Shown here piece by piece: positions 35,088 through 46,383 of a stretch of 64,000 nucleotides of DNA (position 1 is the first letter of the stretch; each line of letters starts with the position of its first letter). The notes beneath the pieces are model-generated. The model saw only the letters and a list, made by a program, of their open reading frames with translations, did not search any database and was not told the DNA's origin. The DNA is from Nicotiana tabacum. Taxonomy: Eukaryota > Streptophyta > Magnoliopsida > Solanales > Solanaceae. The translations under genes were made by a program, and so were the position numbers. Location of the stretch: positions 140,108,948 through 140,172,947 of the forward strand of contig NC_134082.1 in assembly GCF_000715075.1 (NCBI RefSeq), written 5' to 3'.

Positions 35088-37242
35088 ATGGCATGCGCAA
35101 CGGATCTGCAACCTAGTCTAAAAGATCAATCTAATTCTGAGCTAACCATACAAGAGGTCAATTATGATAATGAATCGGAATACGATTAGGATGAAGCATT
35201 CAAGGAGATAAATAGGGAGTTAAGCCAGTTTGAAGAAAAATGCAAACCCAACTTAAATGACACAGAAGCCATCAATTTAGGGGATGCTGGTGATATCAGA
35301 GAAACTAAAATAAGCATCCACATTGCACCAGATATCAGGGAGGAATTGATCAAAACACTTATTGAGTTCAAAGATGTTTTTGCATGGTCGTATGATGACA
35401 TGCCGGGGTTAAGCACAGATTTAGTGGTTCATAAATTGCCCACTGACCCGACAAGCCCTCCCGTCAAGCAGAAATTGAGAAAGTTCAAAACAAATATGAG
35501 TGTGAAGATTAAAGAGGAAGTAACCAAGCAGCTGCAAGCAAAGGTTATTCGTGTCACTCGATATCCTGATTGATTGGCTAATGTGGTGCCGGTGCCAAAG
35601 AAAGATGGAAAGATCAGGGTGTGTGTCGATTACCACAATTTGAACAGGGCAAGCCCAAAGGACAACTTTCCTTTACCCAATATCCATATCTTGATCGACA
35701 ATTGTGCCAGACGTGAGATCGGATCTTTTATAGATTGCTATGCTGGGTATCATCAGATTCTGATGGATGAGGAAGATGCGGAAAAGACAGCCTTCATTAC
35801 GCCGTGGGGAACTTATTGCTACCGGGTAATGCCATTTGGTTTGAAGAATGCTGGGGCAATATACATGAGAGCAATGACTACTGTGTTTCATGACATGATC
35901 CACAAAGAAATTGAGGTATACGTAGACGATGTGATCATAAAGTCCAAGCATCAGGAAGACCACGTAACAGACCTAAGGAAGTTCTTTCAAAGACTTCGAA
36001 AGTATGATATTAAGCTCAACCCGGCCAAATGTGCATTTGGTGTTCCATCTAGGAAGCTTTTGGGATTCATTGTCAGTCGGCGAGGTATTGAACTGGATCC
36101 GTCAAAGATCAAATCTATCCAAGATTTGCCACCGCCGAAGAACAAGACAGAAGTAATGAGTCTGTTGGGAAGATTGAATTACATCAGCAGATTTATTGCT
36201 CAACTCACAGCAACCTGTGAACCCATTTTTTGGCTGTTGAAGAAGGATGCCGCGGTAAGATGGACGGCGGAATGCCAAGAAGCATTCGACCAGATCAAGG
36301 GATATTTATCAAATCCACATGTGTTGGTTCTACCTGAGCCAGGGAGACCATTAATTCTTTATCTAACGGTCTTGGAGAATTCGTTTGGCTGCGTGTTGGG
36401 GAAACACGACATTAAAGGAAGAAAGGAGCAAGCCATCTATTATCTCAGCAAGAAGTTTACAGTATATGAGGTTAAGTACACTCAACTCGAGAAGACATGT
36501 TGCGCCCTAACTTGGGTGGCCCAGAAATTGAAGCATTATTTATCCTCATATACTACTTATCTCAATTCCCGCTTGGATCCACTAAAGTATATTTTCCAAA
36601 AGCCTATGCCCACAGGAAGGTTAGCAAAATGGCAAATATTACTCATGGAGTTTGACATCGTCTATGTGACAAGGACAGCAATGAAGGCCCAAGCGTTGGC
36701 AGATCCCTTGGCTGAGAATCCTGTTGATGAGGAATACGAGCCGTTAAGGACATATTTTCCTGACGAGGAAGTAATGCATATAGATGAGTTGGAATTACCT
36801 GAGGAACCAGGTTGGAAGCTTTTCTTTGATGGAGCCGCAAATGTGAAGGGAGTTGGAATAGGAGCGATGCTTATTTCTGAAACAGGACGTCATTATCCTG
36901 TTACAGCTCAACTGCATTTCTATTGTACCAACAACATGGCTGAGTATGAGGCATGCATTTTGGGTTTGCGATTAGCTGCAGACATGGATGTCCAGGACGT
37001 CTTGGTCTTGGGGGACTCGGACCTCCTGGTGCATCAGATTCAGGGTGAATGAGAAACACGGGATTTGAAGCTTATACCATATCGACAATGTTTGCACGAT
37101 CTGAGCAAGCGATTTCGATCAGTGGAGTTCAGACACATCCCAAGAGTTTACAATGAGGTTGCCGATGCATTGGCCACTTTAGCATCAATGTTGCACCACT
37201 CAGACAAAATTTATGTTGACCCGTTGCACATCTAGGTTCGTG
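35088..37242 (+). pseudogene. RT, RNase H and archaeal-type RNase H of element A
   Basis: One frame with four stops: TAG 35187, TGA 35571 (Trp in relatives), TGA 37050 (Trp expected, after HQIQGE) and TAG 37233 (Gln expected). RT motifs: VVPVPKKDGKIRVCVDYHNL, NFPLPNIHILID, FIDCYAGYHQILMDEED, TAFITPWGTYCYRVMPFGLK and the catalytic YVDDVIIKSK near 35919. The Ty3-type RNase H follows (LYLTVLENSFG, QAIYYLSKKF) and then a second RNase H (GWKLFFDGAANVKGVGIGAM, NNMAEYEACILGLRLAAD, VLGDSDLLVHQI), the archaeal-type domain special to the Tat lineage. Catalytic residues look intact; the stops abolish expression. Confidence 0.93.
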
Positions 37243-38538
37243 ATCAGCATGCCTATTGCAACATGATAGAGGAAGAAGTGGATGGCGAGCCATGGTTTTA
37301 TGACGTCAAAGAGTACCTCAGGATGGGGATATACCCGGAGCAGGCCACTGGATCAAAAGAGAGCCATTCGGCGATTTTCAAATGGTTTCTTCCTTAGTGG
37401 AGGAGTGTTGTACAAAAGAACCCCAGATTTGGGATTGCTGAGATGTATAGACGCCGGTCAAGCCACGACAGTTATGACAGAGGTACATGCTGGAGTTTGT
37501 GGGCCACATATGAGCGGATATGTATTGGCAAAGAAGATTCTTCGAGAAGGGTATTATTGGCTCACTATGGAGCATGATTGTATCAATTTCGTGCGGAAAT
37601 GCCATCAATGTCAAATACACGGAGATTTGATTCATTCTCCACCGACAGAATTGTGTGCAATGTCAGCGCCATGGCCATTTGTTGCATGGGGCATGGATGT
37701 CATTGGACCTATTGAGCCGGCAACTACTAACGGTCATAGGTTCATTCTGGTGGCCATCGATTATTTTACTAAGTGGGTTGAAGCCAAAACTTTCAAGTCG
37801 GTAACCAAGAAAGTAGTGGTGGATTTTGTTCACTCCCATATCATCTGTAGATTTGGGGTCCTAAAAGTGTTCATCACGGATAATGGTGCTAATCTTAACA
37901 GCCATTTGATGAAAGAAGTATGTCAACAATTTAAGATTACACACCGTAATTCCACACCATATCGTCCCAAGGCAAATGGAGCTGTTGAAGCAGCCAACAA
38001 AAACATCAAGAAGATACTGAGGAAGATGGTAGAAGGATCCAGACAATGGCATGAAAAATTACCATTTGCATTGTTGGGTTATCGCACTACCATCCGGACT
38101 TCAATAGGTGCAACCCCTTATTTGTTGGTATATGGAACTGAAGCAGTAATACCGGCGGAAATTGAAATTCCATCCCTTCGGATTGTCGCTGAGGCTGAGA
38201 TTGATGATGACGAGTGGGTCAAAACCCGTTTGGAGCAGTTGAACTTGATTAATGAAAAAAGATTGGTAGCTTTGTGTCATGGCCAGTTATATCAAAGGAG
38301 AATGGCAAGAGCCTACAACAAGAGGGTGCGCCCCAAAAAATTTGAAGTGGGGCAACAAGTGTTGAAACGAATCCTGCCACACCAAGTAGAAGCAAAGGGC
38401 AAGTTCGCCCCGAATTGGCAAGGACCATTCATTGTAACCAGAGTGTTGTCCAATGGTGCTTTATATTTAACAGATATCGAAGGGAAATGCGTCGACATGG
38501 CTATCAATTCCGACGCAGTTAAGAGATATTATGTATGA
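37243..38538 (+). pseudogene. Integrase of element A
   Basis: After a frame change near 37350 the frame is open to 38538. H2C2 zinc part: EVHAGVCGPHMSGYVLAKKI...CHQCQIHGD. Core: Asp in WGMDVIGPIEP, Asp in FITDNGANLNSHL and Glu in ANGAVEAANKNIKK, i.e. a complete DDE set. The C-terminal part (KFEVGQQVLKRILPHQVEAKGKF..., NWQGPFIVTRV) is the usual GPF/Y-type end. The last residues are KRYYV. The ATG at 37282 is in the shifted frame and is not a real start. Confidence 0.92.
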
Positions 38539-40419
38539 TCTCTTTTGGTTGTAATTGTCATTTGTTTGTGGTTGGCATTTATCGGAGAATGAAATGACGG
38601 AGGCAATTCTTTCTTCTATCCAAACACTTTAACTTTTGCTTACCCTTTTGAGCCTTATTTATTCTTTCACATCCCTCTTTTGTAGTCAATAATTAAAATA
38701 AAAAAGAAAAAGAAAAATAATGATAATAAAAACAAAAGAAAAATCACAAGAAAAACAAAGGAAGTGGGAACTATGTTTGACCTGATTCCTCAAAGAAGGA
38801 TACGTAGGCGCCTCACAGCTCGGTCATAGTGTAACCAAAAAAATAAAAATCCCCAAGCAAGAAGAACTGGGGCAGAAGTTGTGAAAAGAAAGTTTGATTC
38901 CAAGAGTTGTACTGTTTCACACCTCCTAATTATTTTAAACTTTTGATACCCCTTTTCTTTTTAGCCATACACAAAAAACCATATTGATGTCCAAAAAAGA
39001 CCTCCCGATCAGTATCCGAGAAGTGCTAAGTTCATGCAAACGGAAGTCGGGAACAACATTCTGATCCCCAGCAGAGAAGAGGATCATAAACTGGAAATAA
39101 ATTGATAGCTGAAAGAATCCCCAACAAAGAGTGTCATATCAACAACACCCCAATCCCCAGCTAAAAATAAATAAATAAAATAAAATGAGAGAGTTTTATG
39201 GGTGAAAACCTTCACAGGCACCATGAGGCGGCGGGAGTTGAGAGAAATGAGAGTCTTATTAGTGAAAACCCCTCGAAGGGCACTATGAGGCGACAAGGCA
39301 AGATTGGCGGAAAGGGTCCACATTTGGCAAAAGTTGAGTATTTATTTATCCCCAGCGAGATGAGGCCATACGAAAGATGGATTGGTACGAATAGACTGGG
39401 TTGATCAATCCGGAATGCACGACATGATCGTTGGGATTGGTTATATCATTCAGATAGACTGGTTATATCACTTTTTCATTTCTTGGTTTAAAAGACTTTA
39501 CTTCCCCATCATTTTATTGTTGAAAAGGATTTTCAGAGCTTACTACCAGTTGCCAAAATGGTGCAAAGCAAAAAGCGAATAGGACAATCCAAAGATAAGG
39601 CGACAAAGTGAAAAGAAGTTTGTCGCAAGACCAAATAATGAATGGGTTTAGATCCTAAGAGGCCCAAATTTCCAAGGGAAGTTATGGATCAAATTCCAAG
39701 ATGATCCCTAGCAGATTTGCGAGATACAGGAAAAACTCCGACAGATTCTCGACCAAGCTCCACAATGGTCGGACAACACGGAGCGGGGAAGGAAGAGAAA
39801 CGAAAACCATCCCCAGCAGGAATATCAGCCCCAACAATCAATATTCTCCCCAACAAGTTTTATAGCAAAGCAGGGAAAAGAAAAGGGAAAAACCATCCCC
39901 AGCAGAAGTGGCACGACCACTCACCCCGTTTTAAACTAACAAGTTTTTCTTTGATCTGAAATAGGGAAAGGAAATATTATTGACCGCAGGAAGACAGAGT
40001 CACAAAGAAGATTATCAAACTGGGGTCGAAAATTTTCTCTCATTACGAAAATTTTCTTAAAATTAGATAGTCATTTGGGAAAGAGAGAAGATAACACAAG
40101 TGTTGAAGGAGGAAAAATCCCCAGCAGTATACAAGAAGGGAGATATAAGTTTTAAAAGAAAAGCAATCTTGGAAGAAGCAAGATAACCCAAAGTTGTAAA
40201 AGCAATGGCCTTTGAATCAATATCATCCCTACCATAGTTAAAAGGAGGAAGATAATTCTCCAGCAGTGTTATTCCTGGCAGGTTTCAGGGAAGTGAAAGC
40301 ACCAGCTTTAAAGGAAATAGTCTTTGAAGAAGGAAAATGACACATTGATGAAATAAAATATCGGTGTTATCCCCAGCAATTTTCAGAGGAATAAAACACC
40401 AATTTTGAAGGAAGCAGTT
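38539..40419 (+). other. 3' untranslated region of A with tRNA-like motif copies
   Basis: A long noncoding stretch. It has a conserved module at 38768-38826 (stem TCCT-CAAAGA-AGGA) and repeated TCCCCAGCAG-type motifs at 39065, 39154, 39349, 39810, 39896, 40118 and 40372. These equal the 3' arm of the primer tRNA implied by the PBS. Short ORFs here (e.g. 39198-39404) are unlikely to be genes. Confidence 0.75.
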
Positions 40420-41300
40420 ATTGAAGTCAGGAGCCCGCCTGTAGAACGGAGGTTGTTATATTTTAAGTTAGAGTTAGGAGCTCGCCTGGAGAATGGAGGT
40501 GTTATTTTTCGGAGTTGTTGTTGAAGTCAGGAGCCCGCCTGTAGAATGGAGGCTGAATTATTTTGATAAAGTTGTTGAAGTCAGGAGCCCGCCTGGAGAA
40601 TGGAGGCTGAATTATTTTGAAAAGTTGTCGAAGTCAGGAGCCCGCCTGGAGAATGGAGGTGTTAGAATTTAAGAAGTTATTAAAGTCAGGAGCCCACCTG
40701 GAGAATGGAGGCTGAATTATTTTGAGAAAGTTGTTGAAGTCAGGGGCCCGCCTGGAGAATGGAGGCTGAATTATTTTGAGAAAGTTGTTGAAGTCAGGGG
40801 CCCACCTAGAGAATGGAGGCTGGATTATTTTGAGAAAATTGTTGAAGTCAGGAGCCCGCCTGGAGAATGGAGGCTGAATTATTTTGAAAAGTTGTCGAAG
40901 TCAGGAGCCCGCCTGTAGAACGGAGGTTGTTATATTTTAAGTTAGAGTCAGGAGCCCGCCTGAAGAATGAAGGTGTTATTTTTCGGAGTTGTTGTTGAAG
41001 TCAGGAGCCCGCCTGGAGAATGTAGGCTGGATTATTTTGGGAAGTTGAAGAAGTCAGGAGCCCACCTGGAGAATGGAGGTGTTAAAATTTTGAGGAAGTT
41101 GAAGAAGTCAGGAGCCCGCCTGGAGAATGGAGGTGTTAGAATTTAAGAAGTTATTGAAGTCAGGAGCCCGCCTGGAGAATGGAGGCTAGATTATTTTGGG
41201 AAAGTTGTTGAAGTCAGGAGCCCGCCTGGAGAATGGAGGTGTTAAAATTTTGAGGAAGATATTGAAGTCAGGAGCCCGCCTGCAGAACAGAGGAGTACAT
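40420..41300 (+). repeat. Tandem array of about 17 units, about 54 bp each
   Basis: Each unit reads GAAGTCAGGAGCCCGCCTGG then AGAATGGAGG plus a variable tail (GCTGAATTATTTTGA or TGTTAGAATTT). GCCT...AGGC within a unit can pair over a short loop. The last unit ends near 41290. The array lies in the 3' untranslated region of A. Confidence 0.93.
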
Positions 41301-41831
41301 TTCAAGATCAAACAGAAGTCAGTAATCAGGAGGAGTACAACAAAGATCCCCAGCATAACTAGCTTTAATGTAGGAAGCAGTGTCCCCAGCAGATAGAACG
41401 GAATAATAAAACATTTGCTCAAAAAGGCAAAAAGGCCAGTGTCATCCCCATCAGTTTTCGAAAGAAAGGCACCGGAGGAAACACAAGCCGACAAGAGCGA
41501 GGCAACCAGAGTAAGGGGAAGACAGATAAGATTTTGTAATTCCTAGCTTAGTCTAGCTTCTTATTTTCTTTTGGCACGGTGTAATAAGGAGATCGAGAGG
41601 CAGTAGTAACAGCAATAACAGCAAAAAGCAGTTCCATGGTAGTCCCAGCTACCAAAACTTCCCGAACTACATTAACCTGATTCCCTTCTAGCCAGGGATA
41701 TGTAGGAAACCTTTGAAGCAAAGGTTCAGTTAAATCTTTTTCAAAAAAAGCTTCATCCGGAGTATTCCAACGGGCAAAAATCGCTCGTATCCGCTCACTT
41801 TATCTTTGTACAAAAACTCTTTGTGTTTTCG
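41301..41831 (+). other. End of the 3' region of A
   Basis: Contains three more TCCCCAGCA or TCCCCATCAG motifs (41347, 41383, about 41446) and a conserved module at 41664-41720 with the perfect stem TCCCT-TCTAGCC-AGGGA. Confidence 0.7.
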
Positions 41832-41847
41832 GACAAAGAGGGGCAGC
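41832..41847 (+). other. Polypurine tract of element A
   Basis: ACAAAGAGGGGCAGC immediately before the TG of the 3' LTR. Confidence 0.85.
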
Positions 41848-44800
41848 TGTGAGCACGTGATTTTTGCCTCACAAGAACTACTCCAAAAGAAATCACAAAT
41901 AATTTTTCTTTGTATACGATTTTGAATTTTTCGTGGCATTTTATCTGTGCATGTTTATTTTATTCTAATTAAAGAAAAATACAGAAAATAGTAATATAGG
42001 TACATGTGCATTTAGGAATTAATTTGTGTTTTTGTCAGTGAATGTTCATCCTGTTATAATTAATTGAATTAATAAAAAATATGCGGCATGTGCACTTAGG
42101 ATTTTTTATTTTTATTAGGAATTAATTAAACCATAATTTGGTTTTAAAAGAGGGAAAATCACAAAAATATGTAATTGTTGTAATTTTGTCATTTAAAGTA
42201 TGCCTTTGTGTGATTTTATTTTTAATTAAATGTTTAACTTGTGTGATATTTATTGTCAAGTGTTAATTAATATTTGGTTAGTTGTATTTTTGATTTTACA
42301 ATTTAATTAGGAATTGTGTAAAATTAGGAATTAAAGAAGAAAAAGGAAAAGAGTTCAAAATTAGAATATCTGGATTTGGGCCAAAAGCTTCAAGGCCCAA
42401 ACGAAATATACCCTAAACCTGCCCAAAAAACCAGCCCAAACCCGGCCAAAATCCAGTCCACCTGCAACCAGTTCAAACGACGCCGTATTGGCACCTCAAG
42501 TCTGAACCGTTGATCAAACTGGATCGAACGACCCAGTTCAGTCCCTGCATAGTTGAAACGATACCGTTTCAAATGTTCAATCTGAGCCATCCATTTTCTT
42601 TGATCCAACGGCCTCAAGGCCTCACCACAACCCGATACACTTCACCCCGGGCCAACCCATTCCCCAACTTAAACAACACGGCATCGTCCCCTTTAAGTGA
42701 ATTAATCCTGGCCGTGGATCGTGATGGATCCAACGGCCAAGATCAAAACACCCCTCCCCTATATAAACTCAATCTCCTAACCTAGCCCCCTAACTAAACC
42801 CCCCTCGTCTTCCTATTCATCATCGTCCCTAAGACGATGCCCCTCCCCCAAACCCTAGCCGCCTTAACTCCCCCTCGCCTGAAACCCGGCGGCCACTACG
42901 CTGCCGGTCACCAAACCAACACCCTAAGACCACTTGACCACCCTCAATCCAAATATGGTAACCGTTTAGCTCGAATCTTCATCGAGCTTCTCGAATCTTC
43001 ATTTGAAGATTCGAGCCAAACTCAGATCCAAGCCAACCAGTCCCTAATTGACACCACAACACCCCCTAACCATCCTCGTCATGGATCCGGTAGTAGCATA
43101 GGTCGAATCTTCCTAGAACTTCTCGAATCTTTATTCGAAGATCCGAGAAAAACCTAAAACTACCCTAATGTACCCCAAAATCACACCAGTCACTCTCCTG
43201 ACCTCACTCGTAACCAAGCCAAACTTTGTTTGGTTCGAATCTGACCAGAAAGGTTCAAACCCCAAAACGGAACCCTAAAATTTCAAATCATGGAACCTGT
43301 CCAAATTAATTGAAGGGTTAGGGTCTAATAGACCTTAATCAAGGTGTTCTCAGTTGAGAACACTTTGATTAAAGTCTGTTCAACCTCAAAGTGCTTAGGT
43401 CCGAGTTCGAGCCTGGGTCCGTATAATTCTGAAGTTTTGAGGTATTTATCTTTTCCTCTATTTATGATCTTTCTATCTATGTATTCTGCTTAGTTAGTTT
43501 TATTAATTTCCCCTGCTTTTCAATTCATCTTCTCATCTCCAGTAGACCTGTTTGTTTGATCCAATTCCGGCATTGTTTCTGTTTGCTGTAATTATTATGA
43601 GTTACAATGTGTGTAATCGATTCAAATAAGTTTCGTCGATTAGTTAAGTTTTATTACAAACCTTTGTTCTTATCAATGCTGTTTGAATTGCCTAATTGTC
43701 CATTTCTGATTGATTGTTGTAAGTGTTGTAGGCAATTGTATAAATAGTTATCATCGATTAATTCAAGTTTTTATTAGTAGTTTCGTCAAATGGTTTAAGG
43801 TCGAGTGTTGTATTTGTTGATCTTTAGACAATTAGCTTCAAAGCTTGTCAATATACTGACAATGATCCTGCCTGATGTTGATTTTGATTTCAATTTCCTG
43901 TTTCAGTTTTTAATGGTTGGTTCTGTTAAGTCCTGTGTGGTGTTAATACGGTTTGGATTCAAGTTGAGTCTGTTGTTTCCAGTTAGAATTCAGCCTTAGT
44001 CATTTAGTTATTAAAATTTGGTAGGATAGATTGATTATAGCTGTTATAGTTTGTTGTTTGGTCTAATCTATGAGGTTTGAATTGTTGTTTTGTTTTGACT
44101 AAGGAAATTGGTTATAGCTGATAAAGTACAAAGGGTTGGGCTAGGACAGTAAAACACATTGGTTTCAGGGGTGATTTGGGATTGAAACAGTTAGGTTTAT
44201 ATTTTAGTGTTAGTCCTTTGTTAATGGGGGTATTAATTAATACATTAATGGGGAATAAAAGGTAATGGGGGGCTGAAAATCAGGGAAAAGGCTTCCTTAG
44301 TGAGATTTAAAGTAAAAAGAGCAGATTTTTAGTGGGGAATTCTGATTTTTTGAAAGGGAAAAAGGTCGGGCAGATTGTATAAAGAGGGGGAAAGACTGAT
44401 AAAGAGGGAAAAAGACTGAAAAAAAGGGGAGAAAAAAATCGGAAAGACTGAAAGAGAGAAGGAATCTGGAAAAATACTGGAAAAGAGAGGAAAAAATTCA
44501 GAAAGTAAAAATCAGAACTTTTACACTAAGAGTTGGAGTGTTAAGGCTGAACTTTTACATTAAGAGTTTCAGGCTGCTTTTCTTGAGTGTTTAACAAATC
44601 AGAAGACTGTGTCCTTGTATCTGTCTGTGTTTTATTTTGGTACTGCTGGTTTTCAGTTTTAGTATTTCCTGGATTTACTGGTTGTTGCTGTACTGCTATG
44701 TTGCTGTGTATGCTACTGCTGCTTTCTTCACTGATCCTCCTCTTCTTCTCTTTGCTTTTCAAATACCAGGTACACAAATTGATACACTGGTTCTTGTAGG

Positions 44801-46225
44801 TTAAAACTTGAAGCATGAATACAAAGAAGTGAAGAGTTGAAGTTTTAAATTCATTATAGTTGTTTATTAATTTGTATACGTATTAGAATACCTTTTTCAT
44901 TAGAATCATGTAAGTGTTTATTTATGTATAACTGGACATGCCTTTTTGCAATAGTTTAGTAAGAAAACTGCCCATGTATGTTTAGTTAAAAGGATTGATG
45001 ATATAGTAACTCTTGTTCTGTTACTTCAGTATTATTTGTTAAATAGCATATATCAAAAGCATGTTAGGCCATTTAGATTATTATCAAACATTCAATAGTT
45101 ATCTCATTGAACAAATGGCCTGTTTCGGAAACTGATAGGAACATTGTTTAATTAGATACAAGTAGTTAATTTAATGCATGTAAATGGTTTAGAAAAAAAT
45201 TTATTAGATTTCCAAGTTCTTACATTCCAGTAGAACGCCACTTTAAATTTGAAGAAACTTGTTAATAAGATGATACCATTTTTTACAAGCTATGAATATG
45301 TAGAAACCATTAATTAGCCCTATTGGATTAAGGATGGCCCGGGTCCAGTTTTACCTCACATATGTTGGATTTGGGCCCAATAAATGGCAAACGGATCGCC
45401 CTTATTGCATCATTTTCAGAATTAACAAATCGTATACGGATCTTAACTAATAACCCGCAAGCATGTAAATAAATTAGGTATTTTTTCTTATTTTATTTTA
45501 GAGACGGACGAAAATAGAAAAACATAGTTACTATAGGACGATCCTTTTAAAATAAAATGGAGGTGTTCCTTGCCATAGTAAATCACAAATTGCGGGGCCC
45601 TCGGTAAATATTTACTATAAAAATTGCTTAGACTTCGGAATGGACCGTTTAGCAAACTTTCACGGCCCTACCCAAAGTAAGTGATACGCTAGTCGCTTTA
45701 GGCGCGCCTTTAATAATTTAATTTTCATAAAACTCGGGTGCACATTTATGTGACCCAAATCAAAATCTCAACAGAGTCGAAATATGTCAATAACCACGGG
45801 TACATTGATGTGACGTGGTTCGAGATATATTTTCACGATGTTGCAATTTCCTATAAAATAATAATAACAATAAAGCGGTTAAAAGTTGAAATTGCACTAT
45901 AATTTTTGAACATATATTAAAATCAGATATTTTAGCCATTACAATAGTTTAAGCGACCGTGCTAGAACCATGGGATTCGGGGGTGCCTAACACCTTCCCT
46001 CGGGTCAACAGAATGCCTTACTTAGAATTTCTGGTTCGCAGACTTCATTTGGAAAGTCGAATATTTTCCTCGATTCGGGATTAAATTGGTGACTTGGGAC
46101 ACCCTAAATCTTCCAAGTGGCGACTCTGAATAAATAAATAAATCCCGTTTCGATTGTCCTTTAAGTGGAAAAAACTCCCTTCCGCGCGCTTTTAAGGTGG
46201 CGCGGGTGAAAAAGGAGGTGTGGCA
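41848..46225 (+). repeat. 3' LTR of element A
   Basis: Mate of 23197-27587 with scattered single-base differences. TATA box at 42760-42767. The last bases are GTGTGGCA where the 5' LTR has GTGTGACA. Confidence 0.96.
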
Positions 46226-46230
46226 ACACC

Positions 46231-46383
46231 TTTGAATAATGATATGCAAATTTGAGAGATCCTCAGTCCATGGCATGGTGTCTTCCAGCTATGAGGATGA
46301 TGCCTTTAGATAATGACGCCTTTGGACAAGTTGGCGATGTTTCAGCCTATGAGATGCAATAATATGATGCTAAAATCAACAAA
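46231..46383 (-). other. 3' region of B resumed after element A
   Basis: Continues the degenerate GATGCCTTTGGA-type repeats seen at 23035-23196, so A landed inside that repeat. Confidence 0.6.

Larger units (their letters stand above)
23192..46230 (+). mobile_element. Element A: complete Tat/Ogre-type Ty3/gypsy element with TSD
   Basis: LTRs at 23197-27587 (4391 bp) and 41848-46225 (4378 bp), both opening TGTGAGCACGTGATTTTTGC and ending in GGAGGTGTGRCA. The target duplication ACACC is present at 23192-23196 and 46226-46230. The inside holds PBS, leader, ORF1, gag, protease, probable intron, RT-RNase H-aRNase H, integrase, long 3' region with arrays, and PPT. A dual RNase H and an extra ORF before gag mark the Tat/Ogre group. 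A few stops and frameshifts show it is now inactive, but it is far better preserved than B, in whose 3' region it sits. Confidence 0.96.
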
